Assembly: GCA_948144175.1 (NCBI GenBank)
Contig: CANXME010002012.1
Span: forward strand, 62,001-126,000
Origin: Closterium sp. NIES-65
Lineage: Eukaryota > Streptophyta > Zygnematophyceae > Desmidiales > Closteriaceae
Length of the DNA: 64,000 bases
Direction: 5' to 3'
Shown here piece by piece: positions 1 to 9,426 of this stretch. How positions within the stretch are numbered: the first letter of the stretch is position 1; each line of letters opens with the position of its first letter. The notes below the pieces were generated by a model that was given only the letters and a program-made list of their open reading frames with translations, searched no databases and had not been told where the DNA came from. The position numbers were made by a program, and so were the translations under genes.

Positions 1-924
1 GGAGAGTCGATGGAGGGGATGGGGTTCCGAGCTGGCAGGACAGGAAACTGCCAGGCGCATTCTGGATCCCCCGCCCATCCCTTCGATGGCCCAGAAAAGT
101 GGGTGTTCGCCACGACAGCGAGCCCTCCGAGGTTCGGAGGGGATCGTCAGGCTCGACAGGATTTTGTCGGTCTGACCGGCCCTAAAACCCTGATTTCACC
201 CCTTTTCGAAGGTGCAGGGCGGATTCCAGATCCCCCGCCCATCCCTCTGAAGGCCCAGCAAAGGCGTGGCGAACAGGGCCGAACTGTAGTGTACGGAAAA
301 CGTACGCGCTGGACCCGCCCTTATGCCGTTTTCACGGTTGCGGTTCGGCTGCTTGGTCGTTGTAAGCCCCTCGCTATTGCCAACCTACTTGTTGGGTGGG
401 TCTGACTTCACCCTGCGATTTCGGCAGAGTCGCACCGAGGACCAAAGAAGCCGACTGACGAGCTTGACCGGCGTGGTTACCATCCCTCGCCAGCCATTCT
501 CTTCGCAGTGTGTTGTGAGGCAACTCAATGCTACCATGGTAGGGAGTAAAATCCTGCTTTCCAACGCACTCCCAGTAAATCTCCCATCATTTTGGAACAT
601 TTTAGGACAGGCTTACGGAAGTATCAACCTACCTACCACCCAAGCAGCTAGCTACCCACCTTTAGCGATCAACTATTTGCGGCACAACCTTCCTGCTGTG
701 GCTAGTTGGTTCCACTTGTTGCGTAGATTTGTTTTGTTCGACTGTTGTCGGAGCTTTAGGTTTCTGCAGAGTTTCGCCTCCTCGATTTCATCAGAGTTGT
801 CCGTAGGTGCCTCACAACAGAGATTAAGGCGGACTCTGGCCAAGACCTTCTGGTTTTCTCTGCGCCATACCGGTAGAAACGGGCTGAAACCGGTTGAGAA
901 AGGCAGTGCTTGTGCTCCGGCGGC
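1..924. other. Upstream region of the TPR gene, no gene recognised
   Basis: No convincing coding exon is seen. Open frames here lack recognisable motifs. One tandem duplication is visible: a segment around 58-100 recurs at about 217-260 (both contain GATCCCCCGCCCATCCCT), a period near 160 bp. It resembles the exon-edge copies seen in the genes of this window, so the left edge may cut through another gene. The stretch just before 925 would hold the promoter and 5' leader of the TPR gene; I cannot point to a clear TATA box. Confidence 0.4.
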
Positions 925-3900
925 ATGAACGGCGGTGCGAGCGACAGTCGCAAGGCCAACATGGTCAATGCGGCGACGACTTTCAAGGTGCGACGTTCGT
1001 TTCAGCTGATTTTTTTAGCCTTTCAAAAGTCGCCTCGTTCAAGTAGAACGGGTTTCAAGCTGCCGACGATCGTAGTTATGCTCAATGTATCGGAATCGGC
1101 GATGACGGACTGAAGCCTTTTTTTTTAAGGTTCAAAATTTGCGGGTCTTGCACAGACAGTTCAACCATTTGTCACAACGGCCACCAATCGTATTGGAATG
1201 CACATTCTGTTCAAACATGGTACATACATGTTCATTTTTTTAACGTGAGCTGTATAATAACATACCGCGTACGCTAACATCCTGGTTCATGCTCTCATTG
1301 CGCATTACTTACGCGGTGCGCGAATCGCGAAGTATGTAGGCCCCACGTAAGTTCGTCTTTGAATTTATGTCCCTTCGCCTGCTCATTCCCCCCGTTCCGC
1401 TAAACCTCGCGATCTTCACTCTCACTATGCATCTGCGTTTCAGAATTTCCAATTCGACTTCGATCTCGGGGTGTCGTCTGGATCCGGCATCGGAGGGGGC
1501 GGAGGTCGGTTGGGAACGGCAGGCGGCAGTCTCAAGGACCAGAAGCTCGGCGGCGGTTTGGTGAGTCGGTCAACTACGGAACAGATTAGTTGTTCGGTTG
1601 TTGGTAACCCGGTCGCTTTCGCACTGCTTGTTTTCTTCTGCTCGCTCGGAGGTCAATGGGGAGCGGCAGGCGGCAGTCTCAAGGACCAGAAGCTCGGCGG
1701 CTCGGTGAGTCAGGCAACTGCAGAGCAAATGAGTAACCGGGTTACTGGTAACCAGAACCACGACTAGCAGCAGGGGAGGCAGCAAGCGATTCTTGAGGCG
1801 TCTCAGAAGTCGTTGTCTCAAAGGGAGAGGTCAACAGCAGTATCCAGTCTGTCTTCTAGCGCCTCTCATGCTTCGCTCACCCCCGTTTCTCCTGCTCTCC
1901 GCCCCTTCCGCGCTCCTCCGCCCTCTTCCGCCCCCCTCCCGCCCCCCCTCCGCCCCCCACCGCACCCCTCCGCACCCTCCGCCCAATCTTTCCCCCTTCC
2001 GCTCAGGGTGGCGGAGGACGACCAGGCGGGGGGGGCGGTTACGCGCAGGGCGCCACCTCGTGGTCCACAGGCGGAGGCGGAGGGGGAGCAGCGCGCGCGC
2101 CCCCCGCCTCCGCCAGCTCCTATGCGCCGAGCGCCCCAGGCGCGCAGGCGCAGAAGCAAGGGGGAAGCGGAGGAGGACCCAGCTGGGTCCCTCTGGGGCA
2201 GTCCGGAATTGGCAGTGGGGGGAGGGGGGGAAGCGGGTATGGGGGGATGGGGATGGGGATGGGGATGGGGATGGGGGGAATGAATGCCAAGCCTCTTAAC
2301 TCCTCGCTGTCGTCATCTGGTGCGTCAGCAGCAGCTGCAGCTGCCAGCAAGGCGGATGACGTGTTTGCCAGCCTGTGGAGCAGTGCCACTGCCTCCGCGC
2401 GACCCGGGGCGTCCACGTCATCGTCCACGTCAGCGTATGGAGGCGCCGCCAGGGACAGCGCGGGAGGGGCATCTGGGGGAGGTAGATTTGGGGGAAGTGG
2501 AGGGGGAGGGGGAGGGGGAGGGGGAGGATTTGATCCGTTTGGTATGGGCGATTTACGGAGCTCCGTTCCCAAAGCTGGCTCGTCAGGAGGAGCAGGTGGT
2601 TCAGGCAGTGGATTTGGTATAGGATCAGGATCAGGATCCGGAGTGGGAGCAGGTGGAGGTGCAGGATTCGGAATGGGTAGTGGGATTGGCAGTGGCGGTG
2701 GTGGTGGGTTAGGCGGTCAGCCCATGAGGGGCAGCGGCGTTGGAGGCCCTTCACTGCGCGCCTCTGCCCCATCTGCCGCGTCTGCTGCCACTTCTGCTTC
2801 CTCTGCTGCCTCTGCCGATCCGTTTGCTGCTTCCTGGCCGGACCCTTTCGCCACCGCCACCAGTAGCAGTGGCAGCGGTGGTGGTAACACTGGCAACATG
2901 AACAGTAGCAGCAGCAGCAGCGGCGGCGGTGGCATGGCAGGGGGAGGAGGAGTCAGAGCCGCATCCGCGTCTGCAGCAGACCCGTTTGCAAACTTCTCCG
3001 CCTCGTTCCCTGCCCCACGCGCCGCTGCCTCCTCTGCTGCTCCCCCTCCTGCTGCCTCTGCTGCTTCTGCCGCCGCCGCCGCTGATCCGTTCGCTGCCTT
3101 CTCATCCAACTTGGGGAATTCGCGGCCCCCCAGCAGCTCCCAGCCATCTGCTGCAGCGTCAGGGTCATTCGACCCTCTAGTAGACATGCTTTTCAACCCC
3201 AAGCCCTCTGCTGCTGCTGGTGGCTCTGGTGGTGGTGCTGGTGCTGGTGCCGGTGCTGGTTCTGCTGGTGGCTTTGCAGCGGCCAGCAGTGACAGCAGCA
3301 GCAGTTTCTTTGGGGCGAGCGCAGGTGGTGTTGATTTTGGGAACCAAGACGCCGGTGATTGGGGAAGCTTCGGGGACGCTTCTGCTTCCGCCTCCACGGA
3401 AACCACTGTAGAGCTAGACGGCATCGGGCCGCCGCCAGCGGGAGTCACTTATAACGCAGCGCTCAATAAGGGGACGGAGTTCTACAAAGGGGGGCAGTTC
3501 GCGGACGCGATCAAGTGGCTGGTGTGGGCGGAGCAGCTGGCGGAGAGAGGGGGGGCGGCGGGGGGAGAGGGTCTGGTGGCGGTGTTGAGTGCGCGGGCAT
3601 CATGCTACAAGGAGGCTGGCGAGATGAAGAAAGCCGTTGCAGATTGTACCAAGGTGAGTATGGGAGGTGCATGGGTGGATGGTGCATGGGTGGATGGTGC
3701 ATGGGTGGATGGTGCATGGGTGGATGGTGCATGGGTGGAAGGTGCATGGGTGGATGGTGCATGGGTGGATGGTGCATGGGTGGAAGGTGCATGGGTGGAT
3801 GGTGCATGGGTGGATGGTGCATGGGTGGAAGGTGCATGGGTGGATGGTGCATGGGTGGATGGTGCATGGGTGGATTGTGCATGGGTGGAAGGTGCATGGG

Positions 3901-4789
3901 TGGATGGTGCATGGGTGGAAGGTGCATGGGTGGAAGGTGCATGGGTGGAAGGTGCATGGGTGCGGATGCGATCAAGTGGCTGGTGTGGGCGGAGCAACTG
4001 GCGGAGAGAGGGGGGGGGCTGGTGGCGGGCTGACTGCGCGGGGGTCGTGCTACAACAGGAGGGGGGAAGGGGGGGGGGGTGAAGAAGGCACCTTGCTGAC
4101 TGCAGCAAGGTGAGAAGTGGGGTGGGAAGGGAGAGAGGGAGGGGGGAGAGCAGAGGACGATGGGCTGCAATTGGCCCCTCTGCTCACACACTGCCGGATG
4201 GGGTCCAAGTGTGTGAGCCTTAGTGATTCCATCTCCGCTCTTTCCCCGTCTCCCTTCCCCCTCCCTCCCCACATGATGATGCTGCAGGGTTTTTTTTTAG
4301 AATTCTAAAGAAAAAACCCTACGAGGCAATGAAGGAGTAGAAGCTGGGAGAGCCTGACCTGACCTGCGCCTGCTCTCCCTTCAATTCAGTGCCCCTTACC
4401 CACCCCCACAGGGGATCAGAGAGCGGAAAATACAGCTGTGTTTAAGTCGACTCAAAACACGGCTCATTTAGAGTTGACTCAAGACACGAGCTCGAGGCAG
4501 TAAATGCAGAGGGCGTGTCTGTACGAGGCGACGGAGGAGTACAAGTGGGGGTGGCCGGCTGACCTTCTCTCACTTCTCTCTGTCTGGCCTACCCTTACCC
4601 ACTCAGGTACTGGAGATTGAACCAGAGAACACGGCAGTGTTGATGCAGAGGGCGTGTCTGTACGAGGCGATGGAGAAGTACAAGCTGGGCGTGGCAGACC
4701 TGCGCCTGCTCTCCCGCCTTGACCCCTCCAACCGCGCCATTGCCACGAGCCTTAACCGCCTCAACAAGGCACTTGCTGCTCTGGGGTGA
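925..4789 (+). CDS. TPR protein with DPF-motif, Gly/Ser/Ala-rich N-terminal region (four exons)
   Basis: Proposed exons are 925-987, 1444-1560, 2007-3653 and 4607-4789. All junctions are phase 0 with GT-AG ends, giving about 669 residues. Exon 2 encodes an FDFDLG motif and a SLKDQK motif near the N-terminus. Exon 3 encodes a long Gly/Ser/Ala-rich segment with repeated DPF motifs (DPFG, DPFAAS, DPFATA, DPFANF, DPFAAF); DPF is the motif class bound by clathrin-adaptor appendages. The C-terminal ~130 residues form TPR-like helices (NKGTEFYKGGQFADAIKWL, RASCYKEAGEMKKAVADCTK, then LMQRACLYEAMEKYKLGVADL). This N-terminal FDFDLG plus C-terminal TPR plan resembles a conserved plant family. A scaffold or adaptor role, possibly in vesicle traffic, is inference. 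Introns 2 and 3 hold decayed copies of exon ends, and intron 3 holds a minisatellite. The short first exon is the least certain part. Confidence 0.78.
1651..1704 (+). repeat. Decayed copy of TPR exon 2 end plus splice donor
   Basis: This repeats the last third of exon 2 (around 1515-1560, the GGSLKDQKLGG-coding part) about 150 bp downstream and includes a GTGAGT donor. Splicing it in after the nearest AG would add 53 bp and shift the frame, so it is most likely an intronic remnant. Confidence 0.75.
3660..3961 (+). repeat. 15-bp minisatellite (GGTGCATGGGTGGAT) in TPR intron 3
   Basis: About 20 tandem units of 15 bp, with T/A variants at the last base, start just after the GTGAGT donor of exon 3. 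Because 15 is a multiple of three and no unit holds a stop, all forward frames stay open. If the intron is retained, the exon 3 frame continues as GAWVD/GAWVE pentapeptide repeats to a stop near 4082. The next exon rejoins the TPR frame only if the intron is removed, so I treat this as intron. Confidence 0.85.
3962..4109 (+). repeat. Decayed copy of TPR exon 3 end plus donor
   Basis: The sequence repeats the DAIKWLVWAEQLAERG-coding part of exon 3 (around 3507-3550) through to a CAAG|GTGAGA donor, but with frame-breaking changes. It lies in intron 3 beyond the minisatellite. Two further partial copies, of exon 4, lie in the same intron at about 4318-4384 and 4503-4549. Confidence 0.75.
4286..4320. 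repeat. 35-nt near-perfect palindrome beside an exon 4 copy
   Basis: A long dyad is centred on TAGAATTCTA, with arms AGGGTTTTTT and AAAAAACCCT. It ends where the decayed copy of exon 4 begins. It belongs to the class of short palindromes described under findings. Two further TTTAAGTCGACTCAAA-like dyads follow at 4441-4456 and about 4467-4484. Confidence 0.7.
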
Positions 4790-4937
4790 TGACAGCAGCA
4801 GCAGGGGCTGGAGGAGAGGGGCAATAGCAGCAGGTGCAGGGTTGGGTTTGGGAATGTTTAGGCTGAGAGCTTTGGGAGATAAGGGGTGTGTCAGGGAAAG
4901 GACGGGGAAGCGTGGGTTGAGGTGATTACTGGCTGCG

Positions 4938-5401
4938 GGTGGCAGACCTGCGCCTGCTCTCCCGCCTTGACCCTTCCAACCGTGCTGTTGCCACGAGCCT
5001 CAACCGCCTCAACAAGGCACTTGCTGCTCTGGGGTGATGACAGCAGCAGCAGCAGGAGGGGGAGGAGGAGGAGCAGCAGGAGAAGGTGCATCGTTGGTAT
5101 TTGGGTTGGTTGGGCAGAGAGCGGTGGGGGAAACAGGTGGGTTATGGTAAGGATATGGGAGCTGCCTAAGGTGAGCGCAGCAGCATCAGGGGTTGGGGTG
5201 TGGGAGCTCCCACGGATGTGGTAGCTGCCCTGGGGTGCGAGCAGCATCAGCAGGGGTTGTTGGAGGAGCAGTAGCAGCAGGGGTGGTGTGGGAAGGCCAG
5301 GGATAGGCATGGTTGGGCAGATGAGTAGGATATGACAGGGGTGGCAGAGCTAACAGCACCGCTTCTCACCCATCTGGACCCCTCGAACTGCACCGGCCGC
5401 T
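4938..5401 (+). repeat. Downstream copies of the TPR terminal exon
   Basis: Positions 4938-5040 repeat the last ~100 bp of exon 4 (4688-4789), including the stop codon and the CAGCAGCAG stretch that follows. A shorter, more decayed copy is at about 5338-5401. The first copy keeps an open frame to the stop, but it lacks an acceptor in the right place and lies beyond the functional stop. Confidence 0.7.
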
Positions 5402-6258
5402 GCAGCAGGCTGTACCAGTTCAAATCAGGCCAGTGCTTGCAGTTACTACGAGGGGGTGTGGCAGGAGTTCTGTGGAACAGTAAGCGGCAGTGCCGCGCCG
5501 CCTATCCTTTCAGGCTGAAATGGCAAGTGCTTGTGGCTGGAATCACGTGGGGTGGACTGGTGAAGGGTCGTTTTGGGTTGGGAATGGAGGTAGTTGTGTG
5601 ACTGGAGAGAAGATGGGGGTGGGGTTTAGCTGTAAAAAAAATCTGTTCTAGGATTATGTAATTGCAGGACAAGGCAAGAGAGCTTGGTTAACAGGAAGGG
5701 GGATCTCACTAGTTGCCTACTTTGTAATGGCAAACATTTTCATTTCAAGAGGCTGAAGTTCGTTGCCTACTCCACACTTGCAAGACAAATTGATAACTAT
5801 GGTTGCCCGCTCTTTTAGTAAATATTTTCATTTGCACATTATGATACATCCAATTGTTGTAGCAAAGATATGGACACATCTCCTTATCCAAGAAGACAGC
5901 ATGCATTTCATAAGTCAGGGTTCAAAGGTTTGGGGAGCCATTATGTCTAGAGGCATCCCAAAGCCTTGAACCCTACTCAAACTTTATGCCCCCCATCAAA
6001 CCAAATCCAGCTACGGTAATTACCCACTACATTGTCCCTGGCAACTACGCCAGGGTTACGTTACCCAGCAACTTTCAAACAACTAATTCCGGCAGCGATT
6101 CTGGGAAATGGCGTCAGAAGCCGCAGCACCAGCAAGAGCCGACCTTGTTCCCCTGTCCACTCTGCTTCTCGTTACCACGCTTCTCCCTCATGCGCAACTC
6201 AAGCAACCAGCACATAGAAATTTCTTCTTGTTCTTGTTCCTAATCCCTTCTCATCGCC
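5402..6258. other. Gene-free spacer between convergent TPR and DUF220 genes
   Basis: I see no coding exon, repeat or RNA gene. The stretch would contain the 3' ends of both flanking transcripts. Its base composition is more AT-rich than that of the genes on either side. Confidence 0.5.
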
Positions 6259-7362
6259 TTAAGCCTTGCCCTTCACGAGCTTATAGACGCGCGACGCGAG
6301 CCAGATGGATTCCGCGTTCTTCGCGACAGCGACGCCAGCAGCAGCTCCCGCAACCGCGCCGGCAACCGCGCCAGCCATGGCCCCCGCAGCAGCAGCGGCC
6401 TTTACGTCAGCTCCTTGCTTCTTCTTGTTCTCTCCTCCCTGCATCTCCTGCTCCTGCCCCTTGCTGTTCCTAATCGCCGCGGCTTCGCGCTGGAAAACTT
6501 TAAGGACGTCTTTAGTAGCCATCTGCAGAACGATGTGGATGCACCGCTTGAAAAGGTCGGGCGGCGCGACGGACGGCTGCACCACCTGATGCAGCACGAG
6601 CCGCGATGCCACGCGCGCGCCGTCGGCCGGAGTCGTCGCGCTCGTCGTCGTCGTCTTCGCAGCGAGATCTGCGGCGGAATCACGCTCTGGGCTGCTGCAG
6701 GCGCTGCTGCTATCCCAGTCGCTGGCCGGATGGAAGGTATCGGAGAGCGGGGAGGACGGAGCGGAAACGGTGTCGGAATCGGTGGAAGCGGAGGAAGTTG
6801 CGAAAATGGTGGAAGTGGCGGAGGTGGCGGAAGCGGCGGAGGCGGAGGCGGCGGCGGAGGCAGGAGTGGCGGAAGCGGGGACAACGAGCGGCTCGACCTG
6901 CCAGAAGCCCTCGAACTTGCGCATGAGACCGGGGCGCGTTAGTTCGAAGGACATTTTGCGGTTCGGGCGGTCGTGCTCCATGCGCATGTGCGCGTCGAAT
7001 GTGCCTGTAAAGAAGGGCAGCTGGAAGGCGAACACCATGTCCATCTCGAGTTCCTTCACCCCGTTATTGTCACTAATAACCCGCTCGTTCTTAACAGACT
7101 TGATGTTCTTAAAGACGCGGCTGTTGTGCGGGTCGCATACGATGGAGAAGACGACGTCTGGAGGAAGGCCGACGGTCGCGACTCCGTCGAGTTGACAGAG
7201 AGCGTTAGAGCCGACGGAAACCGTCATCGAAGGCGTCTCGTCGACCCAGTCGGGATTTTGGAACCACGCGGCCAGCTCAGCCCGCATCGCGTCTTCCCAA
7301 GGCTCGGAGACCGAGGCAGAAACGGCAACGGTCTGCTGAGTAGCAGCATCAGTAGCACCCAT
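6259..7362 (-). CDS. DUF220 / START-like (SRPBCC-fold) protein, intronless
   Basis: A single exon encodes 367 residues ending with TAA. The only in-frame ATG ahead of the conserved part is at 7362, in a good context (ATCATGG). Residues ~25-160 (WFQNPDWVDE, GLPPDVVFSIVCDP, ELEMDMVFAFQLPFF, MSFELTRPGLMRKFEGFWQV) match the plant DUF220 family, a START-like helix-grip fold that would hold a hydrophobic ligand. The conserved fold resumes only near residue 250 (LVLHQVVQPSVAPPDLFKRC) after a ~90-residue Ser/Ala/Thr/Pro insertion. The C-terminus has an Ala/Gly-rich hydrophobic stretch that could be a membrane segment. Ligand and location are unknown. Unlike the spliced genes nearby, it shows no partial copies of itself. 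Confidence 0.82.
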   Translation of the reverse strand: MGATDAATQQTVAVSASVSEPWEDAMRAELAAWFQNPDWVDETPSMTVSVGSNALCQLDGVATVGLPPDVVFSIVCDPHNSRVFKNIKSVKNERVISDNNGVKELEMDMVFAFQLPFFTGTFDAHMRMEHDRPNRKMSFELTRPGLMRKFEGFWQVEPLVVPASATPASAAASASAASATSATSTIFATSSASTDSDTVSAPSSPLSDTFHPASDWDSSSACSSPERDSAADLAAKTTTTSATTPADGARVASRLVLHQVVQPSVAPPDLFKRCIHIVLQMATKDVLKVFQREAAAIRNSKGQEQEMQGGENKKKQGADVKAAAAAGAMAGAVAGAVAGAAAGVAVAKNAESIWLASRVYKLVKGKA

Positions 7363-9426
7363 GATGGAGTGGTGATGATGTGGTTTACGATGGTAGCGAG
7401 TGATGCGGAATGGACAGCGGAGCTTGAGCGGGAGTGCGGTTGGAGATGGAGATGGACGGCGGAGACTGTGGCAAGGTGCGGAAATGAGACAAAAGCTCAA
7501 GAAAGTGGTGTCGGAGAGGAGTTACAACTGGAGTCGGATGAAGGTGGAAAGCTTCTCCCTTCACCTAGAATGGATCTGAGGGAGGACTGGTGGATGAAGT
7601 CGAGTTGGAACTTGGAAGGCGAAAAGACTTGAAACTTTCGGATGGGAAGTTAGAACATGTGGAGGGATTTTGTAGTTGCAGTTGACAGACTGTCGTTTGG
7701 AGCTTGATTGGTTGACGCGCCGATTCTCTCCTTCCGGAGTGGTTCAGAATTTCGTCGGTGGATGGACAAGCGGCTTCGCACGCGATTTCGCTTGCCCACG
7801 GCGTTCCGAAACGGCAGGCGCACCGTGAGAATTGTTTGTGAGTGACTCTACGGAACGGAAGGGGAGGGGGAAGAGGTCGCAGCGGTGATCTACTGTAGCG
7901 GGTTGAAGAAACAAAAACATTCTGACTCCGTGCAGCGAGTTGGGAAAGAATGGAAACCCCAGACTCCCAGACAGGGCTGTCGATTCAAGGGCATTTTCCC
8001 TTAATGCCCTGAGCATTCTGGGTTATGTTCAGCGCAGGTCGACCATTTTAAGGGTTCTATTTTACTGGCACCCGTGCCAGTTAAGGACATCGTTTGGCCC
8101 TTCCCCGGACGCGTTAAGTGCTCAATCTGGGCCGTCCCCTGAATCTAAGTTCTACTTTCGATTCCGCAGACCCCCCCCCCCCAAAATCTTGCGAAATACC
8201 CCCTCCCCCTACCCCCCCTTTCCATGAAAGTTGCACAATAAGGCGCCAGGTGGAGGATGTTTCACTCGATTTCCATCCAATCTAGTGTGTGTGTAGTGTC
8301 GAAGTCAGCAGATGATTAGAAATGCAGTAGGCAGTGCAGCTATAGTTGTAGTTGGAAATTGTGACATACAGGTTGACTGGAGTAGTTAGTAATGAAACGT
8401 ATGTGATTTTCTTGTATAGGACGCTGTTTAGGTTGGTAAGTACACAACACTTTGGAGCCTGGATTTCAAGTTTACACTTCGGCCTGCACCCGCGACCGTT
8501 AAGGGCAAAAAATTGGTCACCTCGCTGAAAATCAGGGTCAGAATTTCAGCAGCTGAGGGCCTCAAGTTCTGCCCCCAGGGATATCGACAGCCCTGCTCCC
8601 AGACCAGCCAGAATTGCTGCCATGCCTTTGTCAAGGCTCGGATTCTGTTTGCCACGGGCAGCGCGAGTGTGTGTAACGTGGAGGTAGCAGATAGGGACAC
8701 AGCCATGTGTCAAGCCTGTACGTTTCTTTCTGAAGTTCTGCCCGAATCCCAGCCCGAACCAGACAGTGTCCAGAACTTGGCATGCTGGTCATTGAAAAAC
8801 CTGGCTACCTGGTTATTGAAAACAAATCACATTTCATCCTGTGTGTACTCGAACACTACTACTTTCGGAAAAATCGTGGGTTCACATTCCAGACACCATT
8901 TTCCCGAGGCAATGCAACGGGTGTGGTATGGCCTGCGTCGATTAGATAGTGGTTGCGGCGCTGTAGAGCTGCCCGAAACATGTAAAAGCCACTCCCGCAA
9001 GCTTGCATGAACGGCGCGCCTGTCGGCTTGCAGTTTGTCGATGTCAATGAAAGATGACGTTTCCGTGATTCTGATGGCAAATTAGTCGGCTGCAGTTTGG
9101 CGAAACTGGTGGTGGTGGGATGGCGATGCTTTTACGCGTGTGGGAGAGGCGCGACACGCTCCTGGATGGCACGAGAAGCTGCTGGGCAATTGTCTTTTCT
9201 TACCCGAAGAGTTTTCCACTGCCGTGTCGGTTCATTGCTTGCTTTGCCGTCGGTTCGGGACTCAGTTCGGGGAGCTGACGGTAGGCTTCCGTACCGCATC
9301 CCACACCAGGCTAGCCACGCCACGACGGCAACCAACCACAATCCAATATACTCCACATAGACTCGGTTCGCAAATGGTGTACAAAGTCCAACATTGACAT
9401 GTTGTGACACTTGCACTTATTTCACA
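7363..9426. other. Intergenic region with no recognised gene
   Basis: The stretch lies between the 5' end of the DUF220 gene and the 3' end of the F-box/kelch gene. Open frames such as 8513-9010 show no known motif and look like chance. A C-run at about 8170-8181 is the only simple repeat noted. Confidence 0.45.

Noticed and set aside
3511..4272. Antisense and alternate-frame proteins rich in THAPS, MHHPP or MGGWC repeats
   Set aside because: They are translations of the 15-bp minisatellite in other frames.
8513..9010. A 165-residue frame with several Cys
   Set aside because: No motif, no splice context and ordinary intergenic composition; probably chance.
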